This document shows, one piece after another, positions 45,298 to 53,385 of a DNA stretch of 64,000 nt (position 1 is its first letter; every line of letters begins with the position of its first letter). The DNA lies in the NCBI RefSeq assembly GCF_018128905.1, contig NZ_CP063808.1, positions 7,502,001 through 7,566,000 of the forward strand, read 5' to 3'. This stretch comes from Streptomyces sp. A2-16 (GTDB lineage Bacteria > Actinomycetota > Actinomycetes > Streptomycetales > Streptomycetaceae). The notes under the pieces were generated by a model that saw only the letters and a program-made list of their open reading frames with translations, was not told the origin of the DNA and did not search any database. A program made the translations under genes and the position numbers.

Positions 45298-45429
45298 GTG
45301 GATCAATTTACGCCCAAGGGGAGGGGCGCGAGGGCCGGGCGCGACCACCGGTCGTCCGTGGCCGGTCGCGCCCACGCGGCGGAGCCGCAGGTTCGCACCA
45401 CCCCGCGCCCCTGAAAGGCACCGTCACCG
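45298..45429. repeat. Intergenic region with dispersed repeat, type B, copy 2
   Basis: 45368-45389 is an exact inverted copy of 31517-31538, here reading GCGCCCACGCGGCGGAGCC and on. The neighbouring CCCCGCGCCCCTG is a variant of the end of repeat type A. It lies between the EEP gene's 5' end and the glucokinase 3' end. Confidence 0.75.
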
Positions 45430-46383
45430 CTACATGATCGGGTCCGGCTCTCTCGCCAGGTCCGCCGCGCCCACCAGGCCCGCCTTGTTGCCCAGTTGGG
45501 CCGCGATGACGTCGGCGACCGGGCGCCAGTTGCCGCCGACCAGCCAGCGCTTGTAGGACTTGCGGATCGGGTCCAGGACCAGCTCGCCCTCGTCGGACAG
45601 GCCGCCGCCGACGATGAAGGCGGAGGGGTCGAAGAGGGAGGCGAGGTCGGCGAGGCCCGCGCCGGCCCAGCGGGCGAGCTCGCGGTAGGAGTCGACGGCG
45701 ACCGGGTCGCCCTGGCGGGCGGCCATGGAGATGTGTTTGCCCTCGATGCCGTCGGGGCTGCCGTCGCCGAGGCCGAGGAGGATCTCTGCGTTCTCCGGGG
45801 TGGCGTTGGCGCGCTGCTTGGCGTACCTCACCAGCGCCCGCCCCGACGCGTACTGCTCCCAGCAGCCCTGGCTGCCGCAGCCGCACAGGAGGCCGTCCGG
45901 GACCATGCGGATGTGGCCGAACTCGGCCGCGACGCCGAAGTGGCCGCGGCGCAGCTTGTTCCCGATGATGATGCCGCCGCCGAGACCGGTGCCGAGCGTG
46001 ATGCAGATGACGTTGCGGTGGCCCTTGCCCGCGCCGAACTTGTACTCGCCCCAGGCGGCCGCGTTGGCGTCGTTCTCCACGACGACCGGAAGGCCGACGC
46101 GGGTCTCGACCTTCTCCTTCAACGGCTCGTTGCGCCAGTGGATGTTGGGGGCGAAGTACACCTCCGAGCGCTGGCGGTTGACGTATCCGGCCGCACCGAT
46201 GCCCACGCCCACGATGTCGTGCCCGGCGCGCGCGCCTTCCACCGCCGAGGCGATGGCGTCCACGATGCCCTCGGCCGTGCCCGGAGTCGGCACCTTGTGG
46301 GTCGAGAGGATGTTGCCTTCCTCATCGACCACGCCGGCCGCGATCTTCGTGCCGCCGATGTCGACGCCGATGGTGAGTCCCAT
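45430..46383 (-). CDS. glkA: Glucokinase, ROK family
   Basis: 317 residues. ATP-dependent phosphorylation of glucose. IGVDIGGTKIAAGVVD is the phosphate loop, VENDANAAAWGEYKFGAG the sugar site with catalytic Asp, TLGTGLGGGIIIG the second ATP loop, and GCGSQGCWEQYASG the ROK zinc-binding cysteine motif. In S. coelicolor GlkA is needed for carbon catabolite repression. The ATG has TGAGGG upstream; a TTGACC box precedes it. Confidence 0.94.
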   Translation of the reverse strand: MGLTIGVDIGGTKIAAGVVDEEGNILSTHKVPTPGTAEGIVDAIASAVEGARAGHDIVGVGIGAAGYVNRQRSEVYFAPNIHWRNEPLKEKVETRVGLPVVVENDANAAAWGEYKFGAGKGHRNVICITLGTGLGGGIIIGNKLRRGHFGVAAEFGHIRMVPDGLLCGCGSQGCWEQYASGRALVRYAKQRANATPENAEILLGLGDGSPDGIEGKHISMAARQGDPVAVDSYRELARWAGAGLADLASLFDPSAFIVGGGLSDEGELVLDPIRKSYKRWLVGGNWRPVADVIAAQLGNKAGLVGAADLAREPDPIM

Positions 46384-46450
46384 GAATCCCTCAGTTTCGG
46401 TCGAGCCCCGCTACGGTCAACCGTACCCGAGGCCCTGCCGTCAGGGGGTT

Positions 46451-46927
46451 TCAGTCCAAGTCGATGCGCTCGCCGGGACCCGGGTCCTCGCCCCGGCCGC
46501 GGAGGTTCTCGTCACGGCGGCTCCAGCGTTGCTCCTGGGCCTGGACCGCGGAGCGGTACGCGGCGAGGAGTTCGCCACCGGCGGCGGCGAGGTGGTCGAA
46601 GACGTCCGGGTTGCGTTCGATGACCGGCTCGACCGCGGCCTTGGCCTGCTGGACGACCTGCTTGACCACCTGCTGGGCGGCCGGTCCGGCGATGCCTCCG
46701 AGGAGCGGGGACTGGAGGCCGGACAGCTTCTCGGCGACGTTGTCCACGAGCTTGCGCAGTTCCTCGGCGGCCGAGCCCGGGGGCGGGCCGTACTCGGCGC
46801 GACGGCGGGCCTTCTCCGCCGCGAGGTCCTCGGCGACCGCCGTCGCCCACGCGTCGGCGTCGGTCGCCCGTACCTCGTCGATCGCCTCGTGTTCCCCGGC
46901 GTCGGACGGGGGGAGCTCTTCGCTCAT
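46451..46927 (-). CDS. DUF5304 family protein
   Basis: 158 residues, no membrane segment. The N-terminal half is acidic; a central helical region EELRKLVDNVAEKLSGLQSPLLGGIAGPAAQQ is followed by a second helix with VVKQVVQQAKAAVEPVIE. The C-terminus is charged. Function unknown. It sits between glkA and the ArsA-like gene, all on the minus strand with a 57 bp gap to the latter. Confidence 0.78.
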   Translation of the reverse strand: MSEELPPSDAGEHEAIDEVRATDADAWATAVAEDLAAEKARRRAEYGPPPGSAAEELRKLVDNVAEKLSGLQSPLLGGIAGPAAQQVVKQVVQQAKAAVEPVIERNPDVFDHLAAAGGELLAAYRSAVQAQEQRWSRRDENLRGRGEDPGPGERIDLD

Positions 46928-46984
46928 GACGGACTCCTGACTACGGTTCGTCCCTCCGACGTTACCCGAATGGGCGTACGCGGT

Positions 46985-48142
46985 TCACGGGGTGCGGGGC
47001 CACAGTTCCGGGTCCGGCGCGAACCGGATGCGCAGCTCGCCCTCGCGCAGTGCGGCACCGGCGACGGCACAGCGGCGCAGGGCGGAGGGCAGCGGGACGA
47101 TCCGGCGGAACTGCCCAGCGCTGACGACGAGTTCGTCACCGCGCCGGATCAGGTCCAGTTCGTCGCGGACGGCGCCGGGCAGCGGGATGTGCCACACCAG
47201 GACGCCGTCCTCGGCGAGGTGATCGACGACGGGCCACTCGACGGTGGAGGTCGTGTCGTTGACCCCGGGGACGGCGAGCGCGGCGAGGTCGTCGGTGCCG
47301 CGCGGGTCGTGGCCGAGATGCGGGACGACATGGACGTCGTACGACTCCTGCCACTCCTCCAGGGTCTTGCGCTGCTGGGCGACGAGCCCCGCGGACCACT
47401 CCTGGGGTGCGACGCGGTTGGCGACCAGGGCGTCGGGGCGCAGGCCGCGCAGGGCGAGGGCGAGGCTCGCGGAACGCACGGCGTCGGAGCCGGCCGGGCC
47501 GGGCTCCGCGACCAGCCGTACGACGCGGTGCCGGTCGGCGAGGACGGCCTCGACGGCGCCGAGTTCGGTGTCCCAGCGGGCGGCGGTCTCGTACAGCCAC
47601 TCCGAGGGCATGGGGACGCCGGCCAGCCTTCCGAGCACGGGCCGCAGACCTGCGGCGGCCTGGCGCTCGGCCGGGAGGAGCCGGCGCAGGTAGCGGCGCA
47701 GTTCCTCGGGGAGGGAGAGGAGGGCGAGGGCCTGCGGGGTGGGCGGGAGATCGACGACCAGGAGGTCGTGCCGCTCGGAGAGGGCCGCGTCGCGCAGGGC
47801 GCGCAGCAGGGTGAGCTCCTCGGCGCCGGGCAGGGGGGTGACCTCCTCCGGGTCCAGCCGGGAGGCGCCGAGCAGGTCGAGCACGTTGGAGGCACGGTCC
47901 TGGAAGCCGGCCAGATCGTCCCGGAAACCGGCGGTGGCGTCGGGGCGCCACGCGGTGAGGTTCTCGCAGACCTGGGCGGGGGTCGCCCCGGTCGGTGTGC
48001 CGAGGATCGTGCCGAGGGTGTCGGTGCGGTCGGCACTCAGCACGAGGGTGCGGGTTCCCCCGCGGGCGGCGGCGAGCGCGGTGGCGGCGGCGACGGTGGT
48101 ACGGCCGCTGCCGCCGGGTCCGGTGATCAGGATGGAGCGCAT
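46985..48142 (-). CDS. ArsA/GET3-like P-loop ATPase with altered Walker A
   Basis: 385 residues from the ATG at 48142. The N-terminus is ILITGPGGSGRTTVAAATAL: the deviant Walker A of ArsA/GET3 should read GKGGVGKTT, and both lysines are missing (R14 in the conserved site). Downstream VVDLPPTPQALALLSLPEEL matches the ArsA switch region. The C-terminus is beta-rich. Homologous in layout and position to Rv2184c. Because the lysines are missing, ATPase activity is uncertain. The neighbouring SRPBCC gene is a likely functional partner. Confidence 0.83.
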   Translation of the reverse strand: MRSILITGPGGSGRTTVAAATALAAARGGTRTLVLSADRTDTLGTILGTPTGATPAQVCENLTAWRPDATAGFRDDLAGFQDRASNVLDLLGASRLDPEEVTPLPGAEELTLLRALRDAALSERHDLLVVDLPPTPQALALLSLPEELRRYLRRLLPAERQAAAGLRPVLGRLAGVPMPSEWLYETAARWDTELGAVEAVLADRHRVVRLVAEPGPAGSDAVRSASLALALRGLRPDALVANRVAPQEWSAGLVAQQRKTLEEWQESYDVHVVPHLGHDPRGTDDLAALAVPGVNDTTSTVEWPVVDHLAEDGVLVWHIPLPGAVRDELDLIRRGDELVVSAGQFRRIVPLPSALRRCAVAGAALREGELRIRFAPDPELWPRTP

Positions 48143-48290
48143 AGGGGTGAACCGTAACGGACTCGGCGGTTCGGTCCGGCTGCAGGCCGGTGGGGGCCGG
48201 TCGCGCAGTTCCCCGCGCCTCTGAAGCCGTGGGTACAGCCGCGCGGGCCTGCGCGAGCGACCCCGACGGACCCGCACCTGCGAACGCGCC
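48143..48290. repeat. Intergenic region with dispersed repeat, type A, copy 2
   Basis: 48199-48219 repeats 31210-31230 exactly. It lies between the SRPBCC stop and the ArsA-like start on the minus strand, so it would be transcribed if the two genes form one operon. Confidence 0.75.
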
Positions 48291-48731
48291 CTACTGCTCC
48301 GACTCCACCCGCTTCTTCAGCCCCGCCAGCGCCCGGTCGATGATGACCTTCTCCGCCTTGCGCTTGATCATGCCGAGCATCGGGATCTTGACGTCGACCG
48401 TGAGCAGGTAGGTGACCTCCGTCGCCCCCGCGCCCGCCGGCTTCAGCACGTAGGAACCGTCCAGCTGCCGCAGCATCTGGGACTTCACCAACGTCCAGGA
48501 GACCTCGTTGTCGCCGGTCCAGGTGTAGCCGAGGACCTGGTCGTCCTTGATCGCGCCCGCGTCCATGACCAGCCGCACCTGCTCGGCCCGCCCGGACGCG
48601 TCCGTCGAGAGGACCTCCGCCTGCTTCACCTCGCCCGTCCAGTCCGGGTAGCGGGCGAAGTCCGCGATCACCGCCATGACGTCGGCAGGCGCAGCTTCGA
48701 TCGTGATGCTCGAACTGGTGTGTTCCGCCAT
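48291..48731 (-). CDS. SRPBCC (START-like) family protein
   Basis: 146 residues from an ATG with GAGGAG upstream. Begins TSSSITIEAAPADVMAVIADFARYPDW, with YTWTGDNEVSWTLVKSQM and a C-terminal amphipathic helix. The helix-grip fold binds hydrophobic ligands. It resembles Rv2185c (TB16.3), which in mycobacteria also lies next to the ArsA-like gene. First gene before the ArsA-like gene in this transcription direction. Confidence 0.86.
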   Translation of the reverse strand: MAEHTSSSITIEAAPADVMAVIADFARYPDWTGEVKQAEVLSTDASGRAEQVRLVMDAGAIKDDQVLGYTWTGDNEVSWTLVKSQMLRQLDGSYVLKPAGAGATEVTYLLTVDVKIPMLGMIKRKAEKVIIDRALAGLKKRVESEQ

Positions 48732-48814
48732 CGCCGTGGCTCCTCCAGATACGGTCCGGTGAGGAAGGGTGGTACGCACGTCTGTGCAGCGTGAAGGCTA
48801 CCGCGCGCACGGAG

Positions 48815-49612
48815 TCACCACTCCAGCGCCCACGGCTTCCCGCTCCCCGCGAAGTGCCCCACGTTCACGCACTCCGTCGCGCCGATGCGCATCCGGCGGG
48901 CGAGCGGCTGGTGGACATGGCCGAACAGGGAGTACCGGGGGCGGGTACGGCGGATCGCCGCGAGCAGTGCCCGGCTCCCCCGCTCGAACCGCCGCGCCAC
49001 CGTGTCGTACACCAGCTCCGGCACCTCCGGCGGGATGTGGGTACACAGCACGTCCACCTCGCCGACCGCCTCGATCTTGGCCGCGTACTCCTCGTCACTG
49101 ATCTCGTACGGCGTCCGCATGGGGGTCCTGAGGCCGCCGCCGACGAAGCCGAACGTCCAGCCGCCGATCTCCACCCGCTCGCCGTCGAGCACGGTCGTAC
49201 CGGGTCCGGCGTACTCCGGCCACAGAGGCGGCATGTCGACATTGCCGTAGGTCGCGTACGTCGGTGTCGGGAACGCGGCGAACATCTCGGCGTACTGCTT
49301 GCGCACCGCCTTCTCGATCACCGAGGCGCGGTCGGCGCCGATCCCGCCCCACAGCCGGGCGCCGAGTTCCCGCGCCTCCTCGAAACGGCGGGCGGTGCGC
49401 AGTTCCACGATGCGGTCCGCGTTCTCCACCCCGAACAGGTCGGGGAAGATGCCGCGCGAGTGGTCGGCGTAGTCGAGGAAAAGAACAAGGTCACCCAGGC
49501 AGATCAGGGCGTCGGCACCGTCGCCGGCCCTGGCCAGGTCACGGGCGTTGCCGTGCACATCGCTGACCACGTGCACGCGTGTTCGTCGGTTCCCGGCCGG
49601 TGTGGGTGCCAT
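48815..49612 (-). CDS. Metallophosphoesterase
   Basis: 265 residues. Calcineurin-like two-metal motifs: VVSDVHGNARDL, CLGDLVLFLDYAD, YGNVDMPPLWPEY, LCTHIPPEVPE and FGHVHQPLARR. Substrate unknown; members cleave phosphate mono- or diesters, often nucleotides. The ATG has TACTCT 8 nt upstream and no ribosome site, so a leaderless message is possible. Divergent from the FadD gene. Confidence 0.88.
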   Translation of the reverse strand: MAPTPAGNRRTRVHVVSDVHGNARDLARAGDGADALICLGDLVLFLDYADHSRGIFPDLFGVENADRIVELRTARRFEEARELGARLWGGIGADRASVIEKAVRKQYAEMFAAFPTPTYATYGNVDMPPLWPEYAGPGTTVLDGERVEIGGWTFGFVGGGLRTPMRTPYEISDEEYAAKIEAVGEVDVLCTHIPPEVPELVYDTVARRFERGSRALLAAIRRTRPRYSLFGHVHQPLARRMRIGATECVNVGHFAGSGKPWALEW

Positions 49613-49668
49613 GACGATCAAGAGTAGGCCTGTGCGGCATACGTGAACAGTGGCGGCCGGGCCTGCGG

Positions 49669-49686
49669 TTACTGGCCAGTCAGTAA
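49669..49686. promoter_or_regulatory. Candidate operator at the FadD promoter
   Basis: TTACTGGCCAGTCAGTAA has inverted arms TTACTG/CAGTAA around GCCAGT. It overlaps a possible -35 (TGGCCA, 49673-49678) of a promoter with -10 TACTGT (49697-49702, 18 bp spacing). It shares CCAGTCAGT with the palindrome at 15645-15658. Confidence 0.5.
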
Positions 49687-49905
49687 GCAGGTGGACTACT
49701 GTGCGCCAAGAACCCCAATCCGTGTGACGCAGCGAACATCTCGCCGGGACCCCCTGTCGAAGAAGCCATACCGGCGGGTAACGTCCGGGCAGTCCAGTCG
49801 TGCTCAGCATTCAACTACTGAAACTCTGAGCACCTGCCCGAGCCTTGGACCGACCGTCGCATCACACAACGTCGTGGCGCCGGCGCCCTATGAGGAGCAG
49901 CAGTC

Positions 49906-51702
49906 TTGCGCGAGTTCAGCCTTCCGGCTTTGTACGAGGTCCCTGCGGACGGCAATCTCACCGACATCGTCCGTAGAAACGCCGCGCAGCATCCCGACGT
50001 CGCCGTCATCGCCCGCAAGGTGGGCGGTCAGTGGCAGGACGTGACGGCCACGGCGTTCCTCGCCGAGGTGCACGCCGCCGCCAAGGGGCTCATCGCCTCC
50101 GGCGTCCAGCCGGGCGACCGGGTCGGCCTGATGTCCCGTACCCGCTACGAGTGGACGCTGCTCGACTTCGCGATCTGGTGCGCGGGTGCGATCACCGTGC
50201 CGGTGTACGAGACCAGCTCTCCCGAGCAGATCCAGTGGATCCTGTCCGACTCGGGCGCGACCGCCTGTGTCGTGGAGCTGGACGGGCACAGCGCGGCCGT
50301 CGAGTCGGTGCGCCAGCAGCTGCCCGCGCTCAAGCACGTGTGGCAGATCGAGGGCGGCGGGATCGAGGAGCTGGGGCGCGCGGGGAAGGACATCAGCGAC
50401 GCGGCCGTCGAGGAGCGCAGCTCGCTGGCGAAGGCCGACGACCCGGCGACCATCGTGTACACGAGTGGCACCACCGGCCGGCCCAAGGGCTGTGTGCTCA
50501 CCCACCGCAGCTTCTTCGCGGAGTGCGGCAACATCGTGGAGCGGCTGCGCCCGCTGTTCCGCACCGGCGAGTGCTCGGTCCTGCTGTTCCTGCCGCTCGC
50601 GCACGTCTTCGGCCGGCTCGTGCAGATCGCGCCGATGATGGCGCCGATCAAGCTCGGCATGGTTCCGGACATCAAGCAGCTCACCGACGAACTGGCATCC
50701 TTCCGGCCGACGCTGATCCTCGGCGTACCGCGCGTCTTCGAGAAGGTCTACAACTCGGCACGCGCCAAGGCGCAGGCGGACGGCAAGGGCAAGATCTTCG
50801 ACAAGGCCGCCGACACGGCGATCGCCTACAGCAAGGCCCTGGACACCCCCTCGGGCCCGTCCCTCGGTCTGAAGATCAAGTACAAGACCTTCGACAAGCT
50901 GGTCTACAGCAAGCTGCGCGCGGTCCTCGGCGGCAAGGGCGAGTACGCCATCTCCGGCGGCGCCCCGCTGGGCGAGCGCCTCGGGCACTTCTTCCGCGGG
51001 ATCGGCTTCACGGTCCTGGAGGGCTACGGACTGACCGAGTCCTGTGCGGCGACCGCGTTCAACCCCTGGGACCGCACGAAGATCGGCACCGTCGGGCAGC
51101 CGCTGCCGGGCTCGGTGATCCGGATCGCGGACGACGGCGAGGTGCTGCTGCACGGCGAGCACCTGTTCAAGGGCTACTGGAACAACGAGGCCGCCACGGC
51201 GGAGGCGCTGACCGACGGCTGGTTCCACACCGGTGACATCGGCACCCTCGACGAGGACGGCTACCTGAGGATCACCGGCCGCAAGAAGGAGATCATCGTC
51301 ACCGCGGGCGGCAAGAACGTCGCCCCGGCCGTGATCGAGGACCGCATCCGGGCGCACGCGCTGGTCGCGGAGTGCATGGTGGTGGGCGACGGGCGGCCGT
51401 TCGTGGGCGCGCTGGTCACCATCGACGAGGAGTTCCTGGGCCGTTGGGCCGAGGAGCACGGCAAGCCGGCGGGTTCCACCGCGGCGTCGCTGGCCGGGGA
51501 CGCGGACCTGAACGCGGCGATCCAGGCCGCGATCGACGACGGCAACGCCGCGGTGTCGAAGGCGGAATCGGTGCGGAAGTTCCGCATTCTGTCCTCCCAG
51601 TTCACGGAGGAGACGGGCCACCTCACGCCCTCGCTGAAGCTGAAGCGCAATGTGGTGGCGAAGGACTACGCGGACGAGATCGAGGCGATCTACGCGAAGT
51701 AG
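49906..51702 (+). CDS. Long-chain fatty acid--CoA ligase (FadD15-like)
   Basis: 598 residues. Adenylate-forming enzyme: P-loop YTSGTTGRPKGCVLTH, LPLAHVFGRL, GYGLTESCAATAFNP, and GWFHTGDIGTLDEDGYLRITGRKKEIIVTAGGKN in parts, with the catalytic lysine region at the C-terminus. Activates long-chain fatty acids with ATP and CoA. The start is TTG with GAGGAG 5 nt upstream. Matches Rv2187 in type and position. The palindrome at 49669 suggests TetR-type control. The upstream gap (49703-49905) has no gene. Confidence 0.92.
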   Translation: MREFSLPALYEVPADGNLTDIVRRNAAQHPDVAVIARKVGGQWQDVTATAFLAEVHAAAKGLIASGVQPGDRVGLMSRTRYEWTLLDFAIWCAGAITVPVYETSSPEQIQWILSDSGATACVVELDGHSAAVESVRQQLPALKHVWQIEGGGIEELGRAGKDISDAAVEERSSLAKADDPATIVYTSGTTGRPKGCVLTHRSFFAECGNIVERLRPLFRTGECSVLLFLPLAHVFGRLVQIAPMMAPIKLGMVPDIKQLTDELASFRPTLILGVPRVFEKVYNSARAKAQADGKGKIFDKAADTAIAYSKALDTPSGPSLGLKIKYKTFDKLVYSKLRAVLGGKGEYAISGGAPLGERLGHFFRGIGFTVLEGYGLTESCAATAFNPWDRTKIGTVGQPLPGSVIRIADDGEVLLHGEHLFKGYWNNEAATAEALTDGWFHTGDIGTLDEDGYLRITGRKKEIIVTAGGKNVAPAVIEDRIRAHALVAECMVVGDGRPFVGALVTIDEEFLGRWAEEHGKPAGSTAASLAGDADLNAAIQAAIDDGNAAVSKAESVRKFRILSSQFTEETGHLTPSLKLKRNVVAKDYADEIEAIYAK

Positions 51703-51721
51703 TACCCCTTCCGACGGAACG

Positions 51722-53353
51722 TCATGGCGCGGTGTCCTCCACGAGGACCCGCGCCATCGTGCGTTCGGCGAGCGCGGTGATGGTGACGAACGGGTTGACC
51801 CCGATGTTGCCGGGGATCAGCGAGCCGTCGGTGACGTAGAGCCTGGAATAGCCCTTCACCCGGCCGTAGTTGTCGGTGGCCTTGCCGAGCACGCAGCCGC
51901 CCAGCGGGTGGTAGGTGAAGTCGTCGGCGAAGACCCTGCTGGGCGACCCGAAGAGGTCGTACCGGTAGATGGTCGAGTTGGCGGAGTTGATCCGGTCGAA
52001 GAGCTTCTTGGCCATGCCGGAGGAGACGGCGCTCTGCGCGGCCGTCCAGTTGAGGTTCAGAGCACCGCCGGAGTACGAGAAGGCCGCGCGCTGCGGGTTC
52101 TTGGTGATCGCCAGATACAGGCTCACCCAGTGCTCGAGTCCCGTGGGCAGGGGCGCGATCTCGGCGAACACCGGGTTGTCGGCGTTGGCCCAGTCGTCGA
52201 TGCCCATGACCGGCATGGTCGACTGGTTGGCGCCGACGGTGTCCCACAGGTGGTTGGCCCGCCCGAGCATCGTGTTGCCGTTGGGCCCCCAGCCGGCCCC
52301 GACGCTCGCGTCCAGCGCCGGGAGCGTCCCCGACTGCCGTGACCGGAGCAGGAGTTCGCTGGTGCCGAGGCTGCCGCCGCCGAGGAACAGGTAGGTGCAG
52401 GAGTACTGCTTGGTCTCGACGACCGCGCCGGTGTAGTCGATGCGGTCGGCGGTCAGCAGCCAGGTGCCGTCGCTCGCCCGGCTGATCCCGGTGACCTTCT
52501 CCAGGGTGTGGATGGTGACGTTGCCGGTGCCGAGCGCGGACGCCAGATAGGTCTTGTCTAGGCTCTTCTTGCCGTAGTTGTTGCCGTAGATGACCTCCTG
52601 GCCCAGGGCGGACTTGGTGGCGGTGCCGGCGGCCTCCTGCTGCATGTAGCCGAAGTCGTAGACGCTGGGCACGAAGGTGGTCTTCAGGCCGGTCTTCTGG
52701 GCGTGCTTCCGGGAGACCCGGGTGAACCTGTACCACTCGGTCGACTCGAACCAGGCCGGGTCGACGGTGTTGACGCCGAGCATGGCGCGGGCGCGCGGGA
52801 AGTACGTGGAGTACATCTCGGCGGTGTCGACGGTCGGGAACTGCTCCGCGAAGTAGGACTGCAGCGGGGTGACCGCCATCGAGCCGTTGACCAGGGAGCC
52901 GCCGCCGACGCCGCGACCCACGAAGACGGACATGTTGGCGAAGCGGACGCGGTCCAGGACGCCGGGGTAGGGGTTGATGTCCTTGTTGACGACGTCCAGC
53001 CACAGGAAGGTGGCGAGCGGCGCCTCGGTGCGGGTGCGGAACCACATGGAGCGCTGGTCGGGGTTGGCGGTGTTGCAGAAGACCTTGCCGTCGGGGCCGG
53101 CGGTGTTCCAGAGCCGGCCCATCTCGAGGACGAGGGTGCGGATGCCGGCCTGGCCGAGGCGCAGGGCGGCGACTGAGGCGCCATAGCCGGAACCGACGAC
53201 GATGGCGGGCGCGGACTCGACCGCGGCGGGCTCGTCCGCGTGGGCCGACTGGAGCCCGACGCGGGTGAAGCCGAGAGTGGCCGCCGTCTGGAGGGCGGCC
53301 ATACCAAGGATCTGACGTCTACTCAGCTGACGCTGTATCAGTTTTCCTGTCAT
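51722..53353 (-). CDS. Cholesterol oxidase-like GMC oxidoreductase, Tat-exported
   Basis: 543 residues. N-terminal Tat signal LSRRQILGMAALQTAATLGF with a cleavage region near SAHADEP. FAD motif AIVVGSGYGASVAALRLGQAG, GRGVGGGSLVNGSM, the active-site block FTYHPLGGCVLGKATDNYG and IGVNPFVTITALAERTM. This is the class I (noncovalent FAD) cholesterol oxidase type, acting on 3-beta-hydroxysterols; the true substrate is unproven. It lies 32 bp past the PimB-like gene on the same strand. Confidence 0.88.
   Translation of the reverse strand: MTGKLIQRQLSRRQILGMAALQTAATLGFTRVGLQSAHADEPAAVESAPAIVVGSGYGASVAALRLGQAGIRTLVLEMGRLWNTAGPDGKVFCNTANPDQRSMWFRTRTEAPLATFLWLDVVNKDINPYPGVLDRVRFANMSVFVGRGVGGGSLVNGSMAVTPLQSYFAEQFPTVDTAEMYSTYFPRARAMLGVNTVDPAWFESTEWYRFTRVSRKHAQKTGLKTTFVPSVYDFGYMQQEAAGTATKSALGQEVIYGNNYGKKSLDKTYLASALGTGNVTIHTLEKVTGISRASDGTWLLTADRIDYTGAVVETKQYSCTYLFLGGGSLGTSELLLRSRQSGTLPALDASVGAGWGPNGNTMLGRANHLWDTVGANQSTMPVMGIDDWANADNPVFAEIAPLPTGLEHWVSLYLAITKNPQRAAFSYSGGALNLNWTAAQSAVSSGMAKKLFDRINSANSTIYRYDLFGSPSRVFADDFTYHPLGGCVLGKATDNYGRVKGYSRLYVTDGSLIPGNIGVNPFVTITALAERTMARVLVEDTAP
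51724..51757. terminator. Hairpin terminator inside the oxidoreductase 3' end
   Basis: ATGGCGCGG and CCGCGCCAT plus inner GTCCTC/GAGGAC make a 15 bp stem with one bulge and loop CAC. It serves both the convergent FadD gene (stop 51702) and the oxidoreductase gene, and encodes the oxidoreductase's last residues, ARVLVEDTAP. Confidence 0.78.
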
Positions 53354-53385
53354 GGCCGCAGCATCGGCGGATTATCCCCCTCCGG

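Noticed and set aside
45725..48157. 810-codon plus-strand frame opposite glkA, DUF5304 and the ArsA-like gene
   Set aside because: Covers three genes on the other strand that have clear motifs and ribosome sites; the product shows no recognisable domain.
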